Positions 30,854 through 41,128 of a DNA stretch of 64,000 nucleotides are shown piece after piece. The notes under the pieces were generated by a model. It saw nothing but the letters and a program-made list of their open reading frames with translations. It was not told the DNA's origin and made no database searches. Where the stretch lies: contig JAJEHG010000045.1 of the NCBI GenBank assembly GCA_022823825.1, positions 1 to 64,000 of the forward strand. The letters are read 5' to 3'. The DNA comes from Nitrosopumilaceae archaeon (GTDB taxonomy: Archaea; Thermoproteota; Nitrososphaeria; Nitrososphaerales; Nitrosopumilaceae). A program made the translations under genes and the position numbers. How positions within the stretch are numbered: the first letter of the stretch is position 1; every line of letters begins with the position of its first letter.

Positions 30854-31161
30854 TATCCCTGTTCCCCCTTCAAGCACAAGGCGCAGTACGTGCCGCGCAC
30901 CATGCAGGATCTGCTGCACGGCATGGGTTTGGGCACGTCAAGCCGAGACTTAGTCACCCAAGGACGTCCGAGGAGGCCGGGAAGGCGACGGGAAACCGCT
31001 TGTATGAGCGCGTGGGGGAGATGCAGTGATCCATTAATGCGATGCTGTGGGGGGAAGGGGATTCCAATCGCAAAGACATTCGGTTATCTGGCTCGCTGAC
31101 TCCATCCTCCGCGGCAGCTGTCCTAGAAAAGCTAAAATTCAAAGCGTCCGTAGAGCAAGCA

Positions 31162-31290
31162 ATGATCTGCGCCGCATGTGAGGCCCGCAAGCACTACGAG
31201 TGCATAGACTGCAAGAACAACCACTCCACATACCTGTGCTCATGCGACTGCCATGATGAGAACACAAAACCGCACGATACGGCGGAGTGA
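31162..31290 (+). CDS. small Cys/His-rich hypothetical protein
   Basis: MICAACEARKHYECIDCKNNHSTYLCSCDCHDENTKPHDTAE; start uncertain (ORF opens at 31042). Confidence 0.5.
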   Translation: MICAACEARKHYECIDCKNNHSTYLCSCDCHDENTKPHDTAE

Positions 31291-31559
31291 CGCGGGCGCC
31301 CCCCTCCACGCATACGTCCTGATCCTGCACGTATGCCATCCGCACGGAATATCGCAGGGCGTGGGTCGCGTGGAGGTGCCGCATGCCTTGCATGGGCCCT
31401 GCTGCGCATGCACCTGTGTGCCCGCCCCGCACCGCTGCATGGGCCGAATCCCTTGAAAATCAGTGCCTGCCAGTCGGCATTCTGGGACTTCAGGCAGGGG
31501 CAGGGCCCGCGCTTTTATGTCAAGATTCATAAGTCAATAATTCTTCCATTCTCCAAACT

Positions 31560-33290
31560 ATGGAAACGTCCTTGGAATCCATCGGCACCTTGGAGTATGT
31601 GCTTGATCGGTACTCCAAGGACTGGACGTGGAAGGTCACAGGCGACAGGGCCGTCAGCATGATCTCAAGGCTTGTCCCAAACGCGTGGTATGGCGAAAAC
31701 GCAAGCGAGGTGATCATACCTGATACGGCCGAGAGCGTGCGCCACATCAAGATGATACTTGACAGGTACCCCCTCGTCATACGGTCAAAGTCCGCGTGGC
31801 AGCGGAAGCTGACGCGCACCCTGTCTCCGCGTCCCGTTCTGAAACCCATATCGCACAAGCTCAAGCGCGCGAAAGCCGGCCAGCAGTTCAGGGGCAAGCT
31901 GCTAAACTTTCAAAAGGAAGGGCTGGACTTTCTGCTAAAGTCGTCGGGAAACGCGCTTCTTGCCGACGAGATGGGGCTCGGCAAGACGGTCCAGACGCTG
32001 GCGTACGCGGCAACCGAAAGGCAGTCGTTTCCTGTGCTGGTGGTGGCGCCCCTGGTCACGCTCAACAACTGGGAGGCCGAGATTGCAAAGTTCCTAAAGA
32101 GGAAGAGCCGGAACGGCCGGATTGTAGACGGCGATTCGCCCTCAGTTACGATGATAAGGACGGGCAAGCGCGACGCGCTTCCGAGATCCGACATCTACCT
32201 GATAAACTACGAGCTCCTCTACAAGCGGCGCGCCGACCTTGCCGAGGCAGGGCTGCGCATGATAGTCTGCGACGAGGTGCATAACCTGCGCTCAAAGACC
32301 ACCCAGAAATACAAGGCCGTCAAGGAACTCGCGGCGCTCGACACCGTCAAGTACCGCATAGGGCTCTCCGGCACCCCGATATACAACCACGGCTCGGAGA
32401 TATGGCCGATTGTCAACATCATAAAGCCCGGCCTGCTTGGCAGCTTTAAGGAGTTCTGCGAGTACTTTTGCTATGTCGACACGAAGGGAAAGGCAATCGT
32501 ACTCGAGAGCAAGCGGGCCTCGCTCCGCAACGAGCTGCAAAAGCACGTCATGCTGCGCCGCAAAAAGTCCGACGTGCTCAAGGAGCTAAAGGACAAGGTG
32601 CGGTACAAGGAGATGGTGGCGTCAAACTCTGACTACTATTTGGAGGAGCTTGACAAGATATGGGCAAAGCTTACCGCCGAGCAGAAGGTCGCAAAGGACG
32701 AGTTTGAGCGTTCGGCCTCGTACCAGCGCGCAATCAAGAGCGAGCGGCAGGTTGCAGGCATTGCCAAGCTGTCGCACGTCATAAACTTTGTCAAGAACAT
32801 CATGGAGATCGAGGAGAGCGTGGTGGTGTTCTGCCACCACAAGATAATCCACAAGATGCTCAACGACAGCCTCAAAGAGTTCTCGCCGGTCTCCATAATC
32901 GGGGGGCAGACTGACGCGGTGCGCAACGATCAGATCTCGAAGTTCCAGCGCGGCGACTCAAAGCTGATGATAGCCGGGATCAGGGCCGGCAATGTGGGGA
33001 TAAACCTGACTGTCGCGAAATACGTGATATTTGCGGAGCTTGACTGGAGCCCTGCCGTCCACCGGCAGGCCGAGGACAGGCTGCACCGCATAGGACAGAA
33101 GAACACCGTGTTTGCGTACTATCTGATAGGAAGCGGAACGCTTGACGACCAGGTGGCCGGCGTGCTCGTGGACAAGAGCTATGAGATTGACGAGATAATG
33201 GACGCGACGGCGGACAACTTTGAGAACCGGAACAAGTCGGAGTTCATACTGGCCCAGATACAGGACAGGCTGAAGACGGGCGGGCGGTAA
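31560..33290 (+). CDS. SNF2-family DNA-dependent ATPase/helicase
   Basis: DEMGLGKTVQTLAYA (Walker A), CDEVHNLRS, GLSGTPIYN, AEDRLHRIGQKN motifs. Confidence 0.93.
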   Translation: METSLESIGTLEYVLDRYSKDWTWKVTGDRAVSMISRLVPNAWYGENASEVIIPDTAESVRHIKMILDRYPLVIRSKSAWQRKLTRTLSPRPVLKPISHKLKRAKAGQQFRGKLLNFQKEGLDFLLKSSGNALLADEMGLGKTVQTLAYAATERQSFPVLVVAPLVTLNNWEAEIAKFLKRKSRNGRIVDGDSPSVTMIRTGKRDALPRSDIYLINYELLYKRRADLAEAGLRMIVCDEVHNLRSKTTQKYKAVKELAALDTVKYRIGLSGTPIYNHGSEIWPIVNIIKPGLLGSFKEFCEYFCYVDTKGKAIVLESKRASLRNELQKHVMLRRKKSDVLKELKDKVRYKEMVASNSDYYLEELDKIWAKLTAEQKVAKDEFERSASYQRAIKSERQVAGIAKLSHVINFVKNIMEIEESVVVFCHHKIIHKMLNDSLKEFSPVSIIGGQTDAVRNDQISKFQRGDSKLMIAGIRAGNVGINLTVAKYVIFAELDWSPAVHRQAEDRLHRIGQKNTVFAYYLIGSGTLDDQVAGVLVDKSYEIDEIMDATADNFENRNKSEFILAQIQDRLKTGGR

Positions 33291-33321
33291 GCCGGGGACC
33301 GCCCCTGCACGCACTGCGCCG

Positions 33322-33987
33322 CTATGGCCCGTCTGGCTCCGCCGCCGCGCCGCCGGTCGCGGATTTCTCATGCGACGCGCCTATCATGTCGCGGAGGCCC
33401 GACACCTTTTGCAATACGGCGCGCCGCTCGCCTGCTGACATCGTACGCGATGCGGACACGATGCGCTCTATCTCGTTTATGAGGTTGTACGTGCCCGGAC
33501 CCTTTGGGATCTGGCTCGCGTATGTGCCGCTCCCCTCCCTTGATATGGCGTCCATCCTCTCGATCCCTTCTGGAAGTATCTCGTACACCTTTTGGGGGCC
33601 GCCGTCGCGTATCTGGGGGGCCGCCATTACGAATCCCTCCCTCTGGAGGCCCCCGAGCGCCTCCTCAAGCAGGCCATGCTGACCGATCCGCAATATGGCC
33701 ATCATGTCTACGATGCCGCATGAGCGTATCTCGAGCAGGCGCAGTATCCTTGCCCAGAGCGGTATCGAGTCTGACCACAGTATGGCATGCGCCGCGTCTG
33801 TCATGACGAACGAGCCGCCGTCTCTGTCAAGCCGCAAAAGGTCCCTGTCTCTGAGCGACGCTAGGGCGTCAAGTATCCTGCCCACTCCGAGCCTGCTGAG
33901 CGCAGAATGCTCGATTGCCGATTCGTTGATCCTGCCATCCCCCGCAGCCGCAAGCTGCAGTATCTCCAGATCTATGGTGCCGAGCAT
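33322..33987 (-). CDS. winged-helix transcriptional regulator-like protein
   Basis: Two wHTH-like segments (LSRLGVGRILDALASLRDRDLLRLDRDGG; MMAILRIGQHGLLEEALGGLQREGFV). Confidence 0.55.
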   Translation of the reverse strand: MLGTIDLEILQLAAAGDGRINESAIEHSALSRLGVGRILDALASLRDRDLLRLDRDGGSFVMTDAAHAILWSDSIPLWARILRLLEIRSCGIVDMMAILRIGQHGLLEEALGGLQREGFVMAAPQIRDGGPQKVYEILPEGIERMDAISREGSGTYASQIPKGPGTYNLINEIERIVSASRTMSAGERRAVLQKVSGLRDMIGASHEKSATGGAAAEPDGP

Positions 33988-34349
33988 TCTCATGCCTGTG
34001 GTTGCGGCATGCCGTGTATATCAACCTGCGACCGCCCGCGTCATTGTGGCGGCGCGCCGGCGCTGGCAGCGTAGCGCCATGCGGGCTGCCCTTTTCGGCC
34101 CTTGCGGCTTGGAGTATGCGCCATTGGCGACTTTGGAAGCGGCGCGTGCGTCAGCGCGTTCTGCACGAGCCGCTGGACCTGCGCGTCATCGAGCCTTCGG
34201 CGGGCGCTGCAGGATAATCCGTCGCGGGGCGGGGGTGCGATCTTAATATATTCAGATTATGTCGCTTGCAGCTGGCCTTGTCCCCCCCCCTTTGCAGGGC
34301 GCCTCAAACGAATAAACGCTTTTAAACCTAGGCCTGTTGTGAACCTCAT

Positions 34350-36536
34350 ATGAATTACCTTTTCGTCATTGCCGCAATATCTGCGATTCCTCTTCTAGTG
34401 ACGGGCTCAGGCCCAAGCTCATTGACTGAGGCTTTTGGCGCAAACAACGACATATGCGGGCTGCAGCTCTGCTCGGAGATCGAGGGCGGCCGCGACGCGT
34501 GGGTTGCGGCGCAGGCCGACGAGTCGGACGAGGACGCCCCGGACGTGGATATTGCAGGCGTCACCTTGCCCCTTCACAAGGGGTACTATGACGGCCAGGC
34601 CGCGTACTACATCATAACGGAGGCAAGCGAACGCGTGCATGCCGACGTGATCACCCAGGCCCAGGGGTGGATCGTCGAGCACGTGCCGTCCCTGGCATCG
34701 GTCCCGGAGGACGTGCGCTCTGTCACATACATGTTTACAAACGGCGTGCGCGGCGACGGCGTGCACGGGTTCCAGAGCGAGGTCTTCACATCGGTCCCGG
34801 GACAGGGCGACTATTCGCCGCTGGCCGGACACGTGCACGTGACATGGCACGAGGGCGTGCTTCCAAAGATATTGATGTCCGAGAGCGACATATTGTCGGC
34901 CGCCGAGGCGGGTGACGTGGAGCTGACTGATCTTGACGTCGTGATTAACATGCCGCGGTTCACAATGTCGCCTGTACAGTCGGAGATGCTGGACAGGGCG
35001 CCTGAAAAGGTACTGAGAGTGCCGCTTCACTATGGGTTTTACGACGGACAAAAGGTGTACAACGTGATACTGGAATCCAGCGACAAGACGCACTCCGATC
35101 TGGTGTCGAGGCTGCAGGGGCTTGACTCTGTGCACGTACCAATGCTTGCAGACACCGATGCCGCCTCCGTCTCAAAGGTGTACTTCTTTACAAACGGCAT
35201 AGAGGGGCCCGGCGTGCACGGATACCAGAGGCAGGTGTTTACGGCGGCCCCGGGCGACGAGGTGTACAGTCCGCTTTCCACGCATTTGCACGTGACGTGG
35301 ACCAACGACGCGGATCCGCGACTCTTGACGTCAGAGAGCTCCATTATGGCCGCAGAGGAGTCCGGCGACGTGATTCTGACTGAGATTCCCATTGTAATCA
35401 ACATGCCGCTGTTGTCGCTTGACGCAAGCCAGATTATGGATCTTCCAAAGAACTTTGCACCCTTCGACGCCGTGATGGACTCCATGATGCAAGAGGAAGA
35501 AGAGGGAATGATGGCGCAAGAGGAAGAGGGAATGATGGCGCAAGAAGAGACTGCGATGGAAGAGCCACAAGAGATGAAACTGAGGCTCTCGAGGGCCAAT
35601 GTTGCCGTAGACATCCCGCTGCACAAGGGATACTATGAGGGAAATGATGTGTATTATGTCATCACCGACACTAACAACGAGATCCATGCCGGCATAATCA
35701 CCGAACTCCAGGACTGGAGGGTCGAGATGGCGCCCTTCCTTGGGAACGCCCCCGACGCGGCGCTCTCTACGACATACATGTTTACAAACGGGGTCGAGGG
35801 AGACGGCATACACGGATTCCAGAACCAGGTGTTTACAAGCACCCCTGAGCAGGCCGATGCGTACAGCGCGCTTGCAGCCCAGATGCATGTGACGTGGGCC
35901 GACTCGGCCGCCCCGCGCATACTTGACTCGGAGGCCGCCATAATGGAGGCCGCCGACGCCGGCGAGGTATCGCTTGACGACATCGGCGTGGTGATCAACA
36001 TGCCGCACATCGTATGGCCGGGCGGGCAGATGATGGTAAAGGAGGACACGTCCGTAGACGACGAGACGCCGTATGGAGGGGGGCAGGTACTTGGAATCGA
36101 CACCGAGGAGATGACCGTAACGTTTGTCGCCCACCGGGGATGGGGCCCTGACGGGCGTACCATATACTATATCGTAACAGACGCCACGCCGAGCGGGCCT
36201 GCCAACATGATGGGGGTCGTCTCTGCAGATACCTCTGCCGCGCTCATTGCAAACTCTGCCGCAGTCGACCTGTACCAGTTTGCAAACGGCATTGCCGGCT
36301 CCGGACCTCTGGGATTCCAACCTGGCATTGCAAGCTCCGCTCTTGGTGATGCGGGATATTCGCCCATGTGGCGCATCTACATCATATCGTGGAATGATCC
36401 CGCAGATGCAAGCCTGCTTGAGACAATAGGCGACATCCAGGCATACCTGGAGGAGGGGCTGATAACTGTCAGCCTAGCCCGCCCGATGGACAGCGATCAC
36501 ATTGTCAACTGCCCGTTTATTGATCCGTTCCAGTAA
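34350..36536 (+). CDS. secreted four-repeat protein (DUF7482-like)
   Basis: Signal peptide; four copies of LPLHKGYYDGxxxYYIIT...TYMFTNGVxGDGxHGFQxxVFTS; acidic EEEEGMMAQEEEGMMAQEE linker. Confidence 0.8.
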   Translation: MNYLFVIAAISAIPLLVTGSGPSSLTEAFGANNDICGLQLCSEIEGGRDAWVAAQADESDEDAPDVDIAGVTLPLHKGYYDGQAAYYIITEASERVHADVITQAQGWIVEHVPSLASVPEDVRSVTYMFTNGVRGDGVHGFQSEVFTSVPGQGDYSPLAGHVHVTWHEGVLPKILMSESDILSAAEAGDVELTDLDVVINMPRFTMSPVQSEMLDRAPEKVLRVPLHYGFYDGQKVYNVILESSDKTHSDLVSRLQGLDSVHVPMLADTDAASVSKVYFFTNGIEGPGVHGYQRQVFTAAPGDEVYSPLSTHLHVTWTNDADPRLLTSESSIMAAEESGDVILTEIPIVINMPLLSLDASQIMDLPKNFAPFDAVMDSMMQEEEEGMMAQEEEGMMAQEETAMEEPQEMKLRLSRANVAVDIPLHKGYYEGNDVYYVITDTNNEIHAGIITELQDWRVEMAPFLGNAPDAALSTTYMFTNGVEGDGIHGFQNQVFTSTPEQADAYSALAAQMHVTWADSAAPRILDSEAAIMEAADAGEVSLDDIGVVINMPHIVWPGGQMMVKEDTSVDDETPYGGGQVLGIDTEEMTVTFVAHRGWGPDGRTIYYIVTDATPSGPANMMGVVSADTSAALIANSAAVDLYQFANGIAGSGPLGFQPGIASSALGDAGYSPMWRIYIISWNDPADASLLETIGDIQAYLEEGLITVSLARPMDSDHIVNCPFIDPFQ

Positions 36537-36649
36537 TGACTGGCGGTGCAAAGCGCGCCATACAAATGTAAGGTAACATGGCAAATATTTAGAAATATTT
36601 TAAGCAATAACATGGTTTTGTTTATTAATTATTATCGCGTACCTCATAC

Positions 36650-37024
36650 ATGAGCATAGCGGGAATGTACATGCTCAACACCAGCAGGTACGACGAGGAA
36701 AAGGTGGAGCAGGCCCTAGAAATGCTGTACGTGGATCGCCGAAACGAGTTTCGGACGCTCTCAGAGGTGCTCTTGTCCGAAAAGGCCCTCGAGTCCATGC
36801 CCAACTGGCGCGAGTTTGTCCTCAACTTTAGCCTGGACGTTGAAGAGGCGTTCCGGACATGGACGGGGGATTCGCCCCTTGTGCCAAGCTCGCCGCAAAA
36901 GGCGCTGACGCTGCTGCGCCAGCTTGGCCACAACAAGACCTCTATGAACGAGCTTGCGCACCTTCTCAACCTCTCGTTTAACATATCGCTGGAGTTCAAG
37001 GAGATCTACAGGCGCCTGCGATAG
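36650..37024 (+). CDS. hypothetical protein
   Basis: MSIAGMYMLNTSRYDEEKVEQALEML...; preceded by an AT-rich promoter-like region. Confidence 0.65.
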   Translation: MSIAGMYMLNTSRYDEEKVEQALEMLYVDRRNEFRTLSEVLLSEKALESMPNWREFVLNFSLDVEEAFRTWTGDSPLVPSSPQKALTLLRQLGHNKTSMNELAHLLNLSFNISLEFKEIYRRLR

Positions 37025-37089
37025 CGCATCGTCGCTGCGCCGCCCCTTGTTTTTGCACTTGTCACAATCTGTTGGCGCCGCCCGGCCGC

Positions 37090-38649
37090 CTAGTGGCTGT
37101 CCGGAAGGTTTTCGGACAGGGCGCCGCCACCGTTAGCGAGGATCTTGCCCGGGTTCATCACGTTTGAGGGATCAAGCAGGCTCTTGAGCTCTGCAAACAG
37201 CCTCACGTTTTCCTGGCCGTACTGCATCTCCACAAACTCCGAGCGGGCCAGCCCGTCCCCGTGCTCTCCTGTCGTGCTGCCACCAAGCGCGATTACCCTC
37301 TCAAAGTATTCTGCCACTATCCGTCTCAGATGACGCGTCCCTCCCTTTTTTAGTACGAGGCGCGCGTGTATGTTCCCGCTGCCTGCGTGCCCGTACGTGA
37401 CTATCCTGGCGCCGTATTTCTGCCGCATGTGGCGCAGCAGCGCGAAGAGTTCCGGCAGTGCGCCGAGTGGAACGACCGCGTCCTCTACCACGTGGGGCAC
37501 CACCTCTTCGGTGTCGTCGTCTATTGATACGAGGCTGTAGTGCAGGGCCGAGTCCCTGTACCTCCACCACCTTGATATTTCGGGCTCGTCGGTTATGACG
37601 GTCTGCCTTGTGGACCTGCGCGCCAGCGAGGCCACGCCCTTTTCCCCGCCGCCGCCCTCCTCCCCGCGCGCGCCGCCACCGGGGCCCCCCGCACGCGGCA
37701 TGCCCTCGGGCTCGAGTCCCCGGCCTTCATACTCGACGAACAGGAGGCACTGCGTGCTGCCGCCAAAGCCGCCGCCTATGTTGTCTAGTATCGTCCTGTC
37801 GACAAACTCTGCTGCCGACGGTCTCGTGGCGCCGACAAGCGCTAGGCAGTCGGCCGCCGCGTCTTGGTCTGCCTCGTACTCTAGTATGTGCAGCGTCCTT
37901 GACTCGGGCCGCCTTACTACGTCGATTGTGGCCGATATAATGACGCCAAGCGTGCCCTCGGAGCCGGCTATGACCCTGTGGGCATCGCCTGCCGACGATA
38001 CGGCGTCAAGCCTGTACCCGGACGAGTTCTTTGGAACATTGGGGTACCTAGACCTGTCTATCCGCCTTGCAATGTCCCATATCCCGGCCGCCGTGTCGGC
38101 GTCCTCCGGCAGCCTTGTGAGGTTGCCTTTCCCGTCCACGATCGTAATGCCGGACACGTTGTCTATGGTGGCGCCGTACTTTAGGCTCCTGCTGCCGGCC
38201 GCGTTGTTTGCAACCATGCCGCCTACCGTGCAAAAGGGGCCCACAGACGGGTTAGGCCCGAACATCATTCCAGAGGCCCCTAGGACGTCATCGAGCCTCC
38301 CCCTGGTGGCGCCGGCCTCGGCCTCGACTGAGCCGCCCGCCGGACCGAGCCGCACGGTTCTGATCCCGCTGATGTTTCTCATGTCGAGTATTATCCCGCG
38401 GTTGAGCGCTCCGCCGACGAGCCCCGTCCCTCCGCCCCTTGCCGTTATGGGCGCGCCCGCCTCGACTGCGATCCTTACGGCGGCCGACACGTCGTCCACG
38501 TCCCGCGGTATTACGACGACGTCGGGCCTGACTGCATACGAGCTCGAGTCGACTGAATAGTATCCCGTGTGGTGCGGGGACGAGCCCACCTCGCCTGATA
38601 TGGCAGACTCGAGTTTTGAGACGAGGCGCGCCGCATCATACGGGGTCAT
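37090..38649 (-). CDS. FAD-linked oxidase (GlcD/D-lactate dehydrogenase family)
   Basis: ITARGGGTGLVGGALNRGIILDM FAD-binding motif; C-terminal GSTTGEHGDGLARSEF...MNPGKIL. Confidence 0.92.
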   Translation of the reverse strand: MTPYDAARLVSKLESAISGEVGSSPHHTGYYSVDSSSYAVRPDVVVIPRDVDDVSAAVRIAVEAGAPITARGGGTGLVGGALNRGIILDMRNISGIRTVRLGPAGGSVEAEAGATRGRLDDVLGASGMMFGPNPSVGPFCTVGGMVANNAAGSRSLKYGATIDNVSGITIVDGKGNLTRLPEDADTAAGIWDIARRIDRSRYPNVPKNSSGYRLDAVSSAGDAHRVIAGSEGTLGVIISATIDVVRRPESRTLHILEYEADQDAAADCLALVGATRPSAAEFVDRTILDNIGGGFGGSTQCLLFVEYEGRGLEPEGMPRAGGPGGGARGEEGGGGEKGVASLARRSTRQTVITDEPEISRWWRYRDSALHYSLVSIDDDTEEVVPHVVEDAVVPLGALPELFALLRHMRQKYGARIVTYGHAGSGNIHARLVLKKGGTRHLRRIVAEYFERVIALGGSTTGEHGDGLARSEFVEMQYGQENVRLFAELKSLLDPSNVMNPGKILANGGGALSENLPDSH

Positions 38650-38805
38650 TGCAGCCGCGCCCCGGGTTTGGGGGTGCCGGCGCGTCTACCCGCCGCCGCC
38701 CCCTTGGCGCCGTTTCTCGTCTCCATCTCCATTGTCATCCTACCCTTGTCGTGTCGGCCGCCCCGCGTCCTGCATGCCCCCCCCCGCAGATGTCGCCCGC
38801 ATCCG

Positions 38806-40146
38806 TCATAGGCTTATGCGGTAATAGTCCCATCTCTCGGGATCAAACCGGGCCACGAACTCGGCCTCTTCCTTGTCCACCCTGGCGCTGACCACGTCCC
38901 GAAGCGCAAAGCTTGTGAGGTATGTGTACTTTTTGGCGCTCGCCTGCATGATGAACATGTTGCGCATGCCGCTTCCGCCGCCCAGCCCCCAGTATCCTAT
39001 GTTGAGTCCCATCGGCTCCAGGAATATGGTGTTGGACATGCCGTGGTTCTCGTCGCGTATCTCCTCCCTGAGCCTGTACCTCTCAAGCGGCCCGCCCTTT
39101 GCATATCCGACAATCTTGCCGTTCCGGCTGTTTACGCGCAGCGTCGTCAGTATGATTTCCGGGTCCATCACCGACTCCTCAAACGCCGCGTGCTCGAGCT
39201 GGAGCGGGGACGGCAGCTGCTCGAATATGTGGCGCAGGGTGCTGATGAACTCTGGATCGGTCCTGGTGTTTATTGACTCGATTGTGGGCACCAGCTTTAG
39301 GTTCTCGTACGCGTGCTCGGCCTGTATCGTAATCTCCTCCTGCCTGGCCTGGAAGAACGACAGCACGGTGCCGTAAAAGTTCTTTCTCATCTGCTTTGGG
39401 AGTATCTGCATTATGGCCCCTATCATGTCGTCCTCGTTTCCCAGCAGATCCTCAAAGTATGTGACCGCCCTGCGCACTATCTGCGAGGGACTCCATCCGA
39501 GGGCGTGGGCGTTCATCTTTGCCATCTCCATGGCCTTTGCAAAGTCGCCCAGGGCGTACCCGCTCATGCGGTCGATGACTGACAGGTACCTGCCCATCTC
39601 CATCACGTGACTCCTGAACTTGTGGTCGTCCCTGGTCATGTCCGAGCGCTCAAAGCACTGGAGCGCCCTCTCCTCTGCATTTTTCTTCATCTCCCCGGCC
39701 CAGGGATACGTGGTGCGCAGTATCAGCACCTTTACAATCTCAAAGTCTATTCCGGCCGCCCTGATCTGCCTCTGAAGGTTTTCGTCCCTCGATATGAAGT
39801 TCAGGACGCTCTCCTCGTGCGGCTTGTCCACGTTCTTTAGCGGATCCAAGTCGTGAAAGAGCGCCGCGACGTACAGGTGTTCTATGTCGCTCTGCGTAAT
39901 GGCGATCATGTCCTGATCCATGGCAAGCAAGGTCATGTACGTAACCTCCAGCTCGTGCCTGATGTTGTGGTACCCGTAGTATTCGGTGTCGAGCCCCTTT
40001 GTCTCGAAGAGGTTTATCGTATAGTCGAGCATCTCCCTGTAGCATTCCCTGTCGATGCCGCGCCGCCTCATAAGGTCCAGTATCGACTCTTTTGTTGCGT
40101 GCGTGTATGCTGCAGTCGCCTGCATACCATACTGGTCTCTTGGCAT
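38806..40146 (-). CDS. HD-domain (metal-dependent phosphohydrolase-like) protein with C-terminal extension
   Basis: YHNIRHELEVTYM...YVAALFHDLDPL resembles PDEase-type HD motifs. Confidence 0.7.
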   Translation of the reverse strand: MPRDQYGMQATAAYTHATKESILDLMRRRGIDRECYREMLDYTINLFETKGLDTEYYGYHNIRHELEVTYMTLLAMDQDMIAITQSDIEHLYVAALFHDLDPLKNVDKPHEESVLNFISRDENLQRQIRAAGIDFEIVKVLILRTTYPWAGEMKKNAEERALQCFERSDMTRDDHKFRSHVMEMGRYLSVIDRMSGYALGDFAKAMEMAKMNAHALGWSPSQIVRRAVTYFEDLLGNEDDMIGAIMQILPKQMRKNFYGTVLSFFQARQEEITIQAEHAYENLKLVPTIESINTRTDPEFISTLRHIFEQLPSPLQLEHAAFEESVMDPEIILTTLRVNSRNGKIVGYAKGGPLERYRLREEIRDENHGMSNTIFLEPMGLNIGYWGLGGGSGMRNMFIMQASAKKYTYLTSFALRDVVSARVDKEEAEFVARFDPERWDYYRISL

Positions 40147-40398
40147 GCTTTTAAAGATCACCGCGCGCGTGGCGGGGGCGACGGCAGCAGCGTGCGGTTC
40201 TGGATTGGCGCTGTTGCGGGATTTGGGCGTGAGAGAAGGCCTTCCTTTGGCTGGGAAGGCGGACTGACCTGGCCGACTGACCCTGCCTGACCTTGGCACG
40301 CAGGCCTCTCCACGTCCTCTCCCTTCCCCCCCCCCAATGCCGCGCCAGGCCGTGCGGAGCGCCGCATGCACAAGGTTCAATACTCCTGGCCTCGAATG

Positions 40399-40935
40399 GC
40401 CCGCGTGAGCGGGGAGGACAACCACACGCGCGGCGCCAGGCAAGATCATGCCCTGCAGCTGCGCACCGAACTGTCAAAGCTTGCGTCCTCGAGCTCTTCT
40501 GAGTTCGTCGCACGTTTTGGCGGCGCCGGCAGACCCGCCACATACGCACTGCGTGACGTGACCGTAAGTGGGCCTCCCCCGGAGCGGGACGTCCCGGCAC
40601 GCGGCTCTGAGGGGGACAACCGAACCTATTTCACAAAGAGTCCCATATGCCGCATAAACTGCTCCGTCCGGGACGCCTCCATACTTGACGAGGTCACGCC
40701 CAGAATGCTGGGGCCCGGAACGGACTTTGCGGCGGTGCAGGTGGATATCTGCACCGGGCCCGGATGCGTGGCGGCCCGCCTTGTCGCAAACGTTACGGGC
40801 AGCGTGGAGGTGCCATCAGAGTCACGCGTACAGCTCGTACTTGTGGTGGTGGACGTGGTAGATCCGCGACTCGGCTCCAGCATGGGGCACGACGAGCTGC
40901 GGAGCGTTGCCAAAACCGGGCTGAAAAACTCCTGA
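40399..40935 (+). CDS. hypothetical protein
   Basis: MARVSGEDNHTRGARQ...; intact ORF, no family recognised. Confidence 0.5.
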   Translation, partial: ARVSGEDNHTRGARQDHALQLRTELSKLASSSSSEFVARFGGAGRPATYALRDVTVSGPPPERDVPARGSEGDNRTYFTKSPICRINCSVRDASILDEVTPRMLGPGTDFAAVQVDICTGPGCVAARLVANVTGSVEVPSESRVQLVLVVVDVVDPRLGSSMGHDELRSVAKTGLKNS

Positions 40936-41128
40936 CGGGCTTGCCCACCGTGCGCGGCGTCTGCCACCCGGCCGTGCCCATGCAGCTTCCTTTCCGCCCA
41001 AGCGCCGTCTCTCTTCGGACGCGGGCCTGTTTTTTTCTTGGCGAGGGTGCATTCCTGTGCGGGTCGGGCATGGCATAAAATTACGCCCGCGTGGGCACGC
41101 AAGCCGGCGCTTGCGTCGGGCGGCTTGC

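Noticed and set aside
30854-31160. Possible RNA gene or C-terminal continuation after the Cache-repeat gene
   Set aside because: No known RNA signature; translations (e.g. YPCSPFKHKAQYVPRTMQDLLHGMGLGTSS) are suggestive at most of a relic and cannot be supported without a search
40147-40449. N-terminal extension of the HD-domain ORF (first ~101 codons)
   Set aside because: Composition is GC-biased non-coding; the ATG at 40146 (MPRDQYGM...) fits better
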